From NCBI GenBank assembly GCA_947179485.1, contig OX359246.1:28210001-28274000 (forward strand): a DNA stretch of 64,000 nucleotides, given 5' to 3'. The stretch comes from Allacma fusca (Eukaryota; Arthropoda; Collembola; Symphypleona; Sminthuridae). The translations under genes and the position numbers were made by a program. Shown here in pieces: positions 11,290-22,463 of the stretch (within the stretch, counting starts at the first letter, position 1; every line of letters begins with the position of its first letter). The notes under the pieces are model-generated. The model was not told the origin of the DNA. It ran no database searches and saw nothing but the letters and a program-made list of their open reading frames with translations.

Positions 11290-13680
11290 CCAGTACGAGT
11301 AGCTTTTGTTAAACTGTAATAAATTACATTAACCATGACGATTAATATGTCTAAGTTTAAAGTATTCATTACTTGCTCGAATTATTTCTGCTAGTTATTT
11401 TCAAGTGGGTCTGTAGGACTTCTTTGGCAAATGAGCTGTTTGAAAGGAAGTTTATATGTCAAAAGAGTTGCCCTTTTGTTTATTCTGTAGTGGTCAGAAA
11501 TGAACGTTGGCTAATTGTAAATGGGAATTAAAACGTTTTTAGCCAGTACGTCATAAATTCGATTATTCCTTACTTCTAGCTTCTGCATTAATCTGAATGT
11601 TTAACTACCATTTTATACTGTATGTCGAGGTCCTTTAACGAGCAAAACCTATGAATATCTACGTGTCGCCAACCTTTAAAATAATAAATATTACTGTATT
11701 ATTATTATATGAGCTAAAATTATTTTATCATCTTGCGTTTTAAATAGCATACCCACAATTACATAATTTTTAAAAGACAATTTACAATTGGAAAAAATTG
11801 CTTCATGAACTTGAACAATTAGCCAACTATGGCATCCATATTTAAAGAGACTTTGAAAAGATTGGTCAGTTTTATTACATCCTTTAAAACGTCAATGTCA
11901 TCGGAGTATTGTGATATGGTATTGAAGGAAAAGTACTGAAATCTGTCCCATGCCACGTTCATATTTTTTCACTTTCCACTTTCTGCCATTCCCACGTTCT
12001 CCAGATACCCCTTTGCTCTTCAATTGCATTGGTGCCAATATCTATACATAGCATCCTGGAAATGATAACCTTAGAAGAGAATCAAGCCAACATCCAACTC
12101 ATTAAAATACTTTCAGCTGTAAATCTCCTCCCGCTTGATGTATGTAACTAAAATAACGAAGGCTAAAGAAACTGAAATAAAGAAGAAAAAATGTTCCAAT
12201 ATTTCTGTCAACTTGAAAACAGAAACGAATATTTGGAAGTGGAAGACAATCTTTTTCCTGGTGGTAATTCAAGCTCTGTACACGACAATCCGGTTGCTGG
12301 AAGTTGTCCTGAATCGAAACGTAGCATTTAATGCCGAACATTTCCCTGTTCATATCAAGTGGGTTGTTTGTGACATTTGCTTTGGGTTTTAGGGATATAC
12401 CTGGTTCATCAAGTGGCCTGAGTACACTGTGACTGTTATTAATCCTGCACTTTCGTCTCTTCGAGGTATGTAAAGATAATTATGCATATTGCAGTTATTG
12501 TGCCTACCATCGCACACTGTCAAAGACTGTATCATGGTAAAGAAAGCGTAATGAATACTTGAAATGTTTTGTTTTTTAGAAAACTTGGCGTACTTTCGCA
12601 TAACATATTCTGTAACAATTTAAAAAATAATTATATATAAAATTATTTATACCGATTATATGTAAAAAAAATCTCCCAAACGATCTGTAAATAATTTAGA
12701 ATAATATACATGTTATACAATTCCAGAAGGCAAAAAACCCCGGAAGGATTTACAACTCAACAGACAAGAATTGCTGGCCAAATACGTTGGCCCGAATTTA
12801 TGCATGGTTTGGTTCGTTTTTATTCTAGTAATTACGTATGATAAAACACGAATTCATCTGTTCTTTACTGCACTGCCGGAAGCCTACCAAAGTGACGGGA
12901 CATTTTGGGCTTTGACTATAGTAGAGGCAATTTGTCTTGCATACATATCTTCAATGGCCTTTCTCGTCACACTATGCCATGTAATTTTCGTCGATGCGAC
13001 AAATTCCTTCTTGAAATCCACAGAAAGAGAACTTCGATATTGGTATGACTATATACAGCAGGGAATTACTATAAATAATGATAAACACGACGATAATAAC
13101 GATAAATAATGAAATACATTTTTGCTTTGAAGTGTTCATTCATGCAGACTATCGTGTATACGTAGCAAGGTGGGACAACAGCTTCGTGAACAACAGGCCG
13201 TGGAGCTTTGCAGTAATATCCGACACCTCCAGCTGTACATGCAAATATTCAACCGAAGTAACCGTTTCGTCATATTTGCGTACAAATTGATCTGCATCCC
13301 GCGCTGTCTGTTGTTGGAGGAACGTTTGCCATCCGATTTACAGCAGCCAGCCCATTGGTGGGCTTGATATGCATTGTATCCTTTGTAGATTGCATGGGAT
13401 TCTTTGGGCTCATTTACGAAAATGCATTCCAGATACCTAACAACACTAGCAGGACGAAACAGCAAATGTTAGTTGCCATTCAGGACGTCAAAAATAAGGG
13501 GAAAGTTTCCGAGGTTACCAAATTCATCAAATCAGTTCCGACTGTAGGTATCAAAGTAGGAAGTTTCAACACCATGGAGCGAATTTCTACACCGATTTTT
13601 GTGGATTTTGTTTTATGTAGAATCGCCGGACTGCTTGTTATGCAGCAATTTAATTGAACCTTTTGTTTCTGCGTAGTAAA
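11290..13680 (+). repeat. Segmental duplication, copy with dead receptor
   Basis: The DNA from about 11290 to 13680 matches the block at about 44525-47045 in the same orientation. It includes about 770 bp upstream of the receptor start, for example GTTAAACTGTAATAA (11306-11330 versus 44550-44566) and AACGTTGGCTAATT. Both flank and gene were therefore copied together as DNA. The 44.5 kb copy carries an extra 179-bp pogo-like insert at 45208-45386 that is absent here. Confidence 0.8.
12062..13657 (+). pseudogene. Gustatory-like chemoreceptor A2, pseudogene
   Basis: Paralog of the intact gene at 45503, with all three exon regions present (exon 1 from ATG 12062; exon 2 from 12727 after TTCCAG; exon 3 region to stop at 13655-13657). 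Lesions seen directly: a 4-bp insertion near 12140 shifts the frame and brings TAA; a TGG codon of the paralog is TAG at about 12391-12393 (GGGTTTTAGGGATATACC against GCGTTTTGGGGGTATACC); the exon 3 acceptor is lost or moved near 13168; and an indel near 13297-13310 breaks the frame again. The C-terminal 100 codons are still open and highly similar, so the death may be fairly recent. Confidence 0.88.
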
Positions 13681-13830
13681 TTTAGTAATAATTATGTGAA
13701 GCCAACTACAAGCCGCAGAAAATTCTGTACATGCTGTGAAAGAAAAGGAACTGCGAATGTCTGTGCAATTTTGGAACTCATTTTACTGATGGAGTGAGCT
13801 GCAAGGATGCAAAAATGAACAGAGCGTTTA

Positions 13831-14946
13831 GGGATGTGCCACAAATGACGTCATTCAAAAATATTGCAAATTACGACTGACTGACTGGATGATCATTCGT
13901 CGTCACAACGAAGGGTGACTGACTGTATATGACGTCATGTATACGTGGGTATAGTGTAATTCCACAGGGTGTATTGTTATTTAAAACTGCGTTCGTTTGC
14001 AATAATTAATCATTGCAATAACACTTAGTCAGCTTTGTTTACCTCGTTTTCATTGTCGAAATTTTGTTATTTGCCATCGGTAATAGACTAACTACACCAA
14101 TTCTTCGGTAAAACCTTCTAGGTCGAAGGTCATAGGAAGTGTGTAAATCATTCGGTCAGTAATTTTATAACATAGTAGTAATAAATAACAAATAAGTTTT
14201 ACGTTAAGAACAAATTTTCATTTGCAAAATTTCGAAAATGTACTTGGTTTGAATCTCACCTCTTCAAGTAAACCAAATCACAAATTGGCGAAGTGATGTA
14301 TTGTAGTAAAACACATGGAATAGAAAAACTTACTTTACAGGCTGAAGGATGTATGTAGGTTTTAATTAACAGCTTTTTTAATTCGAAAATTCACTTAAAT
14401 CGAACGAACCAATTGCCTGGAGCATCCATGCAATGCTACTTATTCCAGCGTCAATGGTTACAACAGATGGCTAGATTATTACCTTACACTACTGTTAAAA
14501 TGTGTATCTAATGTGCGTTTATGTGACCTTTATTTTTCCGAGGTTAGGTGGATCCTTTACAAGCAATACGTTTGACTGTGTAGATAACTAGTGGTTATTG
14601 AACGGTCGAATTATCGGGAGACACTGGTACCGTAGTTATCGTGATTATATACAAGCAAGAATGAATAATATTTAAAACTTACACAAATTTAGCTGGCTCG
14701 TATTTGATATTGAGGGTTTGTGCATTTATGAATTAATTTGTAACAACCATTACCGTTTTGCAAGGTTCGGTAAATAGTAACTACGCCACCTTTTGATGGC
14801 GCATGTATTAACATGTGTTTATATGTGACCATTAAAAAAATGACGTCATGTTATGAAGAGGGGACTGACTGAGTACGTCATGCTAAATCATTCACAGACA
14901 ATGTGACTGACTGACTAAATGCATGACGTCATTTGTGGCATATCCC
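13831..14946. mobile_element. Non-autonomous transposon with TGACGTCA and GACTGACT arrays
   Basis: The ends at 13831-13854 and 14923-14946 are inverted repeats of 24 bp with one mismatch (outer part GGGATGTGCCACAAATGACG). Four perfect TGACGTCA palindromes lie at 13846, 13930, 14841 and 14924, all within about 110 bp of the ends, mixed with GACTGACTGACT runs. No convincing target duplication is seen, so the element may be old or its ends may extend a few bases. The interior has no coding frame. Confidence 0.8.
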
Positions 14947-15495
14947 TTACGTGCCAATTTCCACTTATAAAACTTACTGCTGATGAGGGTTCAAAAATAG
15001 TATCTACTTAATCTTTGAGATCAATTACTGGCGCAAAGATAATTATTCTACATAATATTAGGCATTGGCATACCGATATAGCCTGACTATATTATCGTAC
15101 ATTTTTCGAAACGATAATTGAACGATAATTCTCGTAAACTTTGAACGATATATCGGTCAGTTTCCATATCGTAATACGTGTTTCAATTCCCCAAATAATG
15201 ATTCACCCTCAACATTTTAATGCATATTAACTAATTCAAAATACCATGTAAGTCAGCTCATTATAATACCATGTAAATTTCTGGTTTCCTCAAAACATAC
15301 GTATATGTAAAAACATACGTCAAAACATAGGCGTAACTGGCTGGATTTGCTCATTGTTAGAACCAGTTTTTCTGTAATTAATACCAAGTTTGTTTCTGCT
15401 GGAACCAAAACATACCTGGTGGAACCTGCGTGATTCCTTATTGTTCTCACCAGTTTCAGAAAAATTAATACCAATTATGCTGTCAGTGGGGTTAG

Positions 15496-16435
15496 CAGAG
15501 CTATGCAAAATACTTGGTCTTCGATGTCAAAATACAAAATAAAATACCTGAATTAAAATAGGGAGAGTACAAAATACAAAGTAAAATACCTCAGTGTACA
15601 TTGCTGAAATACAAATCAAAATACAATACTTTGTAGAAAATTTAAAATACTCAAACACAAAATACTGTATTTTAAATACAATACTTTTCTTAAAATACCC
15701 ACCTAATCCTCACTATTTTCGATTTCTAGAACAAAAATTTTAAAACAGTCACTTCAAAGACTGCATATACTAAGACATGTGTAGTAACAAATTGTTCAAC
15801 GGTTGCCGAATAGGTCAGTCCATTATAATTATATTTTAAGTCGTTTTGACTGTTAATGAAGTAACAGATTATTATTACATTTTTATTTATTAGTAAATAA
15901 ATGTATTTTCGGAATCATTATTATAAAAAGGGGCTAGTAACTGAAAATTAAATCGAGTAGGTATTCGTCTTCGGCGGATCTTAAATATCGTTGTTGAAGA
16001 GCCAAAATGGTCTGTGCTGTAAAAACCATGCGCACGTAGACCATTTCGCCTCTTCAACGACGATGTACAGTATCGAGAATCTGAACATGTTTGATGTAGC
16101 CAAGGGATTCATTCCAACGTATGTTATTCCAATGTGTAAAATGGAATTTTCACAGACATTGCACATCGTATAAGCTACATACAGTGTCAAAATCAGAAAT
16201 AACACAAGCGAAAAGTATTTTGAGCAAAATACGTTATTTGAATTGCATTTCATATTTCATTGAGATTTTGAGAGTAAGTAAATACCAAATACTTTTGTAC
16301 TTCATGGCTCTCAAAATACTAAGTACAAAATACTTGCTTAATGCTTACCAACTTTGAAATACAAAATACAAAATACTTTGTGGTCTGAAAATACGTATTT
16401 TGAAATACTGTATTTGAAAATACTGCATAGCTCTG
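15496..16435. mobile_element. hAT-like transposon with AAAATAC arrays (inner of a nest)
   Basis: The inverted ends begin CAGAGCTATGCA on both sides. An exact 8-bp target duplication GGGGTTAG lies at 15488-15495 and 16436-16443. Dense AAAATAC/GTATTTT words fill about 15505-15710 and 16265-16425. The interior holds a strong hairpin (15989-16062). It is younger than the CGATAT element it interrupts. Confidence 0.93.
15989..16062. repeat. 74-nt near-perfect hairpin inside the AAAATAC element
   Basis: The arm at 15989-16017 (CGTTGTTGAAGAGCC...) pairs with 16032-16062 read in reverse (CGTCGTTGAAGAGGC...), with about three mismatches and a 2-nt bulge over roughly 29 bp, and a loop of about 14 nt. 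This is the size of a small-RNA precursor. Confidence 0.75.
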
Positions 16436-16817
16436 GGGGTTAGAATATACTTGGTTTGCCTTACGTATATCCTCATTGTCAGTACCAGTTCTCATTCAAT
16501 TAATACCAACTGTAGTCTTGGTGTTCCGAATGGGATCAGTAAAAAGAAAAGTTCTTTGATAATTTTCCGAACAATGAATTTTTGTGGCACTGTTTGTTAT
16601 GAACAGTAGTAATAAGGTCAGTATTTAATTAATCATCAATACTTCGCCAGTGTTGGTCGATTATTTTTGCATTTTATATTATTAACCGATGCGTTTCAAA
16701 TTGAAAAAAAATATCGTTATATCGTCCTTCGATATCGTTATCGTCATTTTTAGGATGAACGATAACGATATTAACGATATTTAAAAAATGACCGATATGC
16801 CAATGCCTACATAATAT

Positions 16818-17688
16818 ACAATTTACCTGAAAAACATAAGCCGGCACGGGTTCGTTTCCTTTTGTTTGTCTTATTTGAAAAAAAAACATCAACTCGAGCA
16901 ATCAATTTCTCAAGCATGAAATTTGTTGCAGATACTGCACAAACTAATAAAGTATTTCAATCGCTTTTTATGTTAACTTGTGGAACTTCTGTAGAAACAC
17001 ATGGTGTTACCCACTGAGAACAAAATATTTGTTCCCACTCCCATGTACTCGGGTGTCACCCGTTCCCGTGATGACCGCTTCCTTCATTGCTGTCATTAAT
17101 TTAATAAACTATTAGTGATACTATTCTTACCCCCAGAATATCTGATAATGAGAACAAAACATAATTTTTAAGCTAGTCAAGGTCGAAAATATAAACGATA
17201 TTTTGATGAATTTTAATGTTCATAATTTTCATTTCAATAATTTTCTAAAGTATTTGTGTTTTTTAAGTTTCCGTTGATGAAGTATAGCACGTTAACCGTT
17301 AGAGTAACGTAAAAAATATTATGGTGGAAAATTCTATGGTGTTTTTACTGTGTTCACAGCAAATTTCAACAAATTTTGAGCCGTGCGGGATTTCCGTGGA
17401 TGAAAGCTGATGGAGTAATCCATAAATCAGACGTCATAATTACTGTTATACGAACATAAAATAGCTAATGTAATGATTTGTATAGTAAATAATTTTAATT
17501 TTAGGTTATACTACGTAAAATTGAATGTAACTTGTACACCTTTTGTATTCCTTTTCTGGGCCATACAGTCATAGCAATCATAGGCCTGGGTTAATGAGAT
17601 CGTTTATTCAATCTGCAAGAAACATTTCTCCAGATAGGAGCAGTGAGTGTCTCATACTTGATTCCCTTATTTGCTAAAATGGGCGAAA
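16818..17688. other. Intergenic
   Basis: AT-rich, no coding frame or complete element recognised. GGGCGAAA at 17681-17688 is the left target duplication of the next element. Confidence 0.4.
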
Positions 17689-18690
17689 ACATAGATGCAC
17701 ATTTTCTTTCACACTCCCACTCCAATCACACTCAATACAAATTGAATAAACTGCACTCAAACTCACACTGATATGTTAAAAATGGTCAAGTCTGCACTCA
17801 CACTCATGAGGACAGAAGACTAGAATTTAAACCTCGCACTCGCACTCATGAGTGCATTTGATATGTATATATGTATGTATGCATACCTGACTTATCCATT
17901 TGAAATACATTCAATTAATTTTGTTCCGTATTTATTTGTACATGTAATTTTATTATGTTAATACGCAAATACTGTAAACTACATGTATCACTTTCAAAAT
18001 GCTTTTTCAAGTAGGAATATTTTTACCAACGGAAAATGATCAGTTTGAAATGATTAACACACATGAGTAGATATAATTACAACATAATCTTATAAAGTAA
18101 ATAACAAATGCTTACAATGCCTACGAAGAACATAAAGGTTAAATGCTGCAAAATGGTTATTTGTAAATGTTGAGAAAATCACGGTAACACAAAATATTTT
18201 CAACTGCAGACCATTTAAGTCTTGATCGTTTTTATTTGAAGAAGGCTCCATGGTATTAAAAATAGTTTTTCGCTTTTTTCTTTACATTGATCTCGCTCAT
18301 TTTGGAAATCATAAGGTTGACACAAGATTATTATGGCTGAAATATTAACGGATTCAATTATTAATGATACTCACTGAACGATTTCGTTGCGTTTTTTGAG
18401 TAATTGTACAAAATTGTACATATATATACGATATATATCTGTACAAAAGTCTAAAATTAAATTAAATTTTTTGCACTAGGGTGCAGAGTATTGCATTTTT
18501 TTTAAACACGAGGGTATATTTTTGTGTTCTCGTCCTCGCACTCATTAATAAACATATCTGTGGTATGTACTCGCACTCATGATTATGAGTGCACGGTTGT
18601 AATAGCATGTACTCGTTCTCAAAGTAAACTCGTGAGTACAAGGAGTGCGAGGTGAGTGCTGCACTCTGTCCTCATGAGGATCTCATCTTT
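17689..18690. mobile_element. Probable hAT-like transposon with ACTCGCACTCATGAG arrays
   Basis: Arrays of CACTC/CTCATGAG words occupy about 17705-17860 and 18525-18685. The flanks GGGCGAAA (17681-17688) and GGGTGAAA (18691-18698) match at 7 of 8 positions and are read as a target duplication. The terminal inverted repeat is weak (AGATG on both sides), so the exact ends are uncertain. Confidence 0.6.
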
Positions 18691-18698
18691 GGGTGAAA

Positions 18699-19497
18699 AT
18701 AAAATTAGCCTATAGATTCAATCAATCTAAATAGTTTAGCGCAAACAGTAAGACGATTGGAGCATTTTCATTTGATAAAATAAAAATGAGAAAACTCTGT
18801 GTTATAAAAAATATGAGTGTACAAATAAAATTCTGACGGAGAAAAAGTACTTCATACTTTCAATGTCAGGTAAATACTAGAATAGTTCCTTAACCTGATA
18901 CAAAATTGGAGAGTGAGCAAACACATAATTACATAGAATATAATTTCCCTCCGTAGGAAAAAAAATGGAGGGACAATGTCCCACCCTGAAGGCATGTTGT
19001 GTAGGTAGCCTCTGTCCATCATTCAATTATGGATGCATTGATACTAGAAACGGTTCAGTGTCTCATAGCTAATTCAAAGGAAAAGTTAGAATGCTCATAA
19101 CGGATCCAAATTAGTTGTCAACATTACGTATGTATTTCATTACTCAAGAATTAAAATATCTACGTGCACATAAATTTTACATGTGAATTCTAGAGTCGAT
19201 TAGAAACCTGTGAATACTGATTTGTTTAGCATAAAGAATCATTTCCGGTGATCAATACAACTTACAATTAATGAGTATCAGGCTGTATAAACGCTCAGTC
19301 TTTTGATAGATGAGTGGTTGTAAGACAGCAATTCTAAATTGTGCATTCCAAATTTCTTTGAAATAGTTTCAAACAAAACAATACAATAATTGCGGTTTAC
19401 TACAAAAAATATTATTATACCGCATTTGTGCCTTTATTGGCAAAAAGTACTTTCTCAAATATACGAATTTACTATTCATACTTCTCGATTATCAAAT
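18699..19497. other. 5' flank of chemoreceptor B
   Basis: No gene recognised. The frame that continues into chemoreceptor B extends upstream to about 19390 without an ATG, so an extra 5' exon cannot be excluded. Confidence 0.35.
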
Positions 19498-22463
19498 ATG
19501 CTGTTTCTTGTGCTAAGGAGGCTCACAGCAGGAAAAAGCTTCCTTCCCCCTGCGAATATTCTTATTACAATTTTTGCATTTATCCACAGTTTCACTTCCA
19601 ACTGCTTTCTTTCTACGTATAAGTTACAATGGAATCCCACAACTAATCAGTATGAAATTGTAGGATGTGGGCTTTGGAAAAAGGTTAGATTCTACATTTT
19701 ATAGGAACCTGAACGTGAGTAATTACGTATGATCTCATATGAGTAAACTACTTTTTCTACATCTTTAGATTAGGAACTCCATCATCGCAATTTTGCTATC
19801 ATGTTATAAACATAGGGTCTTTATAAATTTCACATTGAGTTTAAGGAGGACTATACACAAATAATGTTCTTGTCCCTTTACTCATACTATTGAATAAATT
19901 ACAGACAGTCGTACTACTCATTCAAGTAAATCTCGGCTGGAAAATGTTCCTGGATATCAAGGACGCCACAACTCAAGTAGCTACTTCAAGAACAAATATT
20001 GTTTCGTACATTAATTTAGCCAATAACTTGGCTCTCTGTTTCACTTCCGTGTCACAACTCTACTATAATTGGGTGGATCGGACCGCGGTGATTCATTTTG
20101 TTCACCTGCTACAAAATAGTTGCTGTTTGAAAAACCTGAAAATCAGCAACCATTCTGGTGTAAGTTGCACATTTTGACACCAGTAAAAAATGTAACTACA
20201 ATATCTATATCTATTGCTTAAACTTGAGGAATCTAAGTATAAGATGATCTGTTGGTCTATAGGTAATAATAATATTTGTATACACCCTTTGGATGATATG
20301 TATTGGGATAGCAACACTGTGGTTCAGTCTATTACCTTTCGAAGTGTCATTTCTAGACTTGAGGCTAGTTCTGGAAAATAGCATTAATTTCATACCGAGA
20401 TTTTTCCCAGAATCCATTATGAATCATGTTGGGATCAAATTCTTTGGCCGGATTTACGTAATTTTTATACACGTCTACTTCGGCATGTTTATTTTCCTAG
20501 TTGATATCTACGGAGTTCCTATCTTCTTTTCCTCTAAATTAATAACGAAGAAATTCATGTTGTCGCTTGTGAGGGTCGGGGACAATGACTTCCCAACAGC
20601 AGAGGTAATGATTGCCAATTGTTTACTGCACACATTATAGCAAAGTTGTGGATTTTTTAAATTTTAAACAATGAAACTAAATAAATAACAGAGTTCACTG
20701 TGAACTTACAATTAGTCCCTCTATATTTGGGTTAGAGGGAGCAAATTTTATGGCAAATCCTGGGTATTTGAAATAATATTACAGACGTGCATTTTGTGCT
20801 TATTAGTTTTTGAGACTGTACGAGAGTTACAAGGAAATTCAGCGGGCAAAGAACATATTCTTTTCGGGTTGGACTCTAATGCTGTACATTGCTTGCATCA
20901 CTTTCTACTCGGTACATGTCCGGGAAATTATTGATGCTCTTGGGCTGACTGGATTAGATGTGGACTTTATCACAAGAATTTCCATAGCAGTGATCATATG
21001 CGATGTGGCTGTGATGTTTAAATTCCCTGCTGATATCTGTACTCAGGTTAGTGTTTTTATTTTATTCATAAATAAATATGATTTATAAATAAAAATGTTC
21101 TTCCATTTTTATATTTTATTTTTTTAAATTTTATATTCAAAATAAAAGTAATAATTATGTACAAAGGGAATCCACGTAGGAGGAAACATTAATTAAGAAT
21201 AGTGCTGTCCATGGGAACAGGAGGCACCCAGGTTTTTGGGAACAGGAACAGGAATGGGTGCGTACGGGAACACAAATTTTGTTCCCAAAACACTTTGGGA
21301 ACGTTTGGGAACATAGAAATTGTTCCCAAAATATGGGAACAAAAGCGGGTTTGGGAACAGGAACAAAACGTGTACCTACCTGCTATTCACATGAAGTTTA
21401 TAATATAAAAATACCTCGCAAACAAAATATTATTTTAAAAGTACGTCGCAACATATCAAATAAGTCACTCTTTCGCACGTCACTATTTAAAAAAATAGTA
21501 AATAATAATTATTCAACACGTGGCAAAAATGGAATTCTCTGAAACGTAAACCCAAAATTGTAGCTCCGAAAACTAAAGCGTGCTCTTTTCCTTAGTAGTT
21601 CAGCAAAAGTAATTATATTGAAAGTGCTACTTGTCTTAGCTAATTTCAGTTACTACTGTACTTTGCGCTGAGATAATTAATTTAATGACTGAATTGTCAT
21701 TTAATTTCGAGTAGCTAAATGTATTGGAGATGGTGTGCTGTTATTTATTTTAAATAAAGTCAATTTGGTATTTGGTTTTTTAAATCGATGGATAAATAGA
21801 GTTATCTGGTGCATAAATGTGTAGGTTGTACTTTTCTGCTAGTCTTTAAGTACTTTTGGGAACAGGAACAGGAACATTCCTGTTCCTGCAGGAACAGGTC
21901 TAGGAACTTTGAATTGGTACCCATTTTTATGGGAACAGGAACAGGACCATTGCTTTAGTTCCTGAAAAAATGGGTACAGGTACAGGAACAGGTATGGGTA
22001 CCAAATTTCCGTTCCCATGGACAGCACTAATTAAGAAAGAATTTTTTAAATCTAAATAATAGTTTATTCGTAATTACTCTGTTGGGCATAAAATGGGATC
22101 CGGATTCTAAATTGTCTTACTGATAAAAGTGTAGGGGAATTACGAAGCTTTTGAGAGGGAAAGTGCTTTTGGAAATCCCGATTTTTAAGCTCCGCATGAT
22201 TTTGGAGGATATTTCGGATGGAGTTCATGGTAGTTCCTGTGGTCGATTTCTACGCATTACCCCAGCAAATTGTGGGCGTGTAAGTTCAAATTGAAAGTAA
22301 TTCATCTAAATTACATTCTTTTATCGTTTGTGGCTGAATAAATATCGACAATAATAATTATTGATATGTAGTAGCATTCAATTGTAGCGTAATATGGATT
22401 CATTTACAGTTTGTGGGAAATGTTGTCACATTTTCACTGCTGACACTCCAAAACGGTCGATAA
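19498..22463 (+). CDS. Gustatory-like seven-helix chemoreceptor B, six exons
   Basis: Predicted exons 19498-19683, 19905-20159, 20263-20604, 20807-21046, 22130-22279 and 22410-22463. Every exon is a multiple of three and every intron is phase 0. The total is about 408 residues, typical for the insect GR/OR superfamily. The N-terminus has the family's tryptophan-containing loop (STYKLQWNPTTNQYEIVGCG). Helices follow in exons 2 (VVLLIQVNLGWKMF; VSYINLANNLALCFTSVSQL), 3 (VIIIFVYTLWMICIGIATLW; YVIFIHVYFGMFIFLVDIYG) and 4 (GWTLMLYIACITFYSV; IAVIICDVAVMF). The last two exons join to give the terminal helix VTFSLLTLQ, a good match to the GR signature TYhhhhhQ. Intron 4 (1083 bp) contains an 830-bp transposon. 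Not closely similar to receptor A by eye. Exon 5 is supported by phase and the terminal motif only; a competing frame there also looks hydrophobic. Confidence 0.75.
21200..22029. mobile_element. hAT-like transposon with GGAACAGG arrays, in intron 4 of receptor B
   Basis: The inverted ends are TAGTGCTGTCCATGGGAAC on both sides. An exact 8-bp target duplication ATTAAGAA lies at 21192-21199 and 22030-22037. GGGAACA/GGAACAGG words lie at about 21212-21370 and 21850-22010. The interior is AT-rich with no open transposase frame. Confidence 0.95.

Larger units (their letters stand above)
15302..16530 (+). repeat. Three tandem units of about 80-100 bp, split by an insertion
   Basis: Units near 15310-15407, 15408-15495 and 16444-16530 share the order AAACATAC...ATTC/CTCATTGTT...CCAGTTT...AATTAATACCAA. 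The second and third units are separated exactly at the AAAATAC element insertion and become contiguous if that element and one target duplication are removed. Confidence 0.65.
15059..16809. mobile_element. hAT-like transposon with CGATAT arrays (outer of a nest)
   Basis: The inverted ends start TAGGCATTGGCATA, with an exact 8-bp target duplication CATAATAT at 15051-15058 and 16810-16817. The YARNG-type end and 8-bp duplication indicate hAT. Subterminal arrays of ACGATA/CGATAT words lie at about 15075-15170 and 16718-16790. Without the inserted element (15496-16435 plus one duplication) the native length is about 803 bp. No transposase frame is seen. Confidence 0.9.

Noticed and set aside
22190..22279. 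Possible frameshift in the fifth exon of chemoreceptor B
   Set aside because: Another frame reads a hydrophobic stretch (MEFMVVPVVDFYALPQQIVG), which first suggested a pseudogene. The chosen frame is open, keeps phase 0 at both splice sites like all other introns of the gene, and joins the terminal VTFSLLTLQ motif, so the gene is taken as intact.
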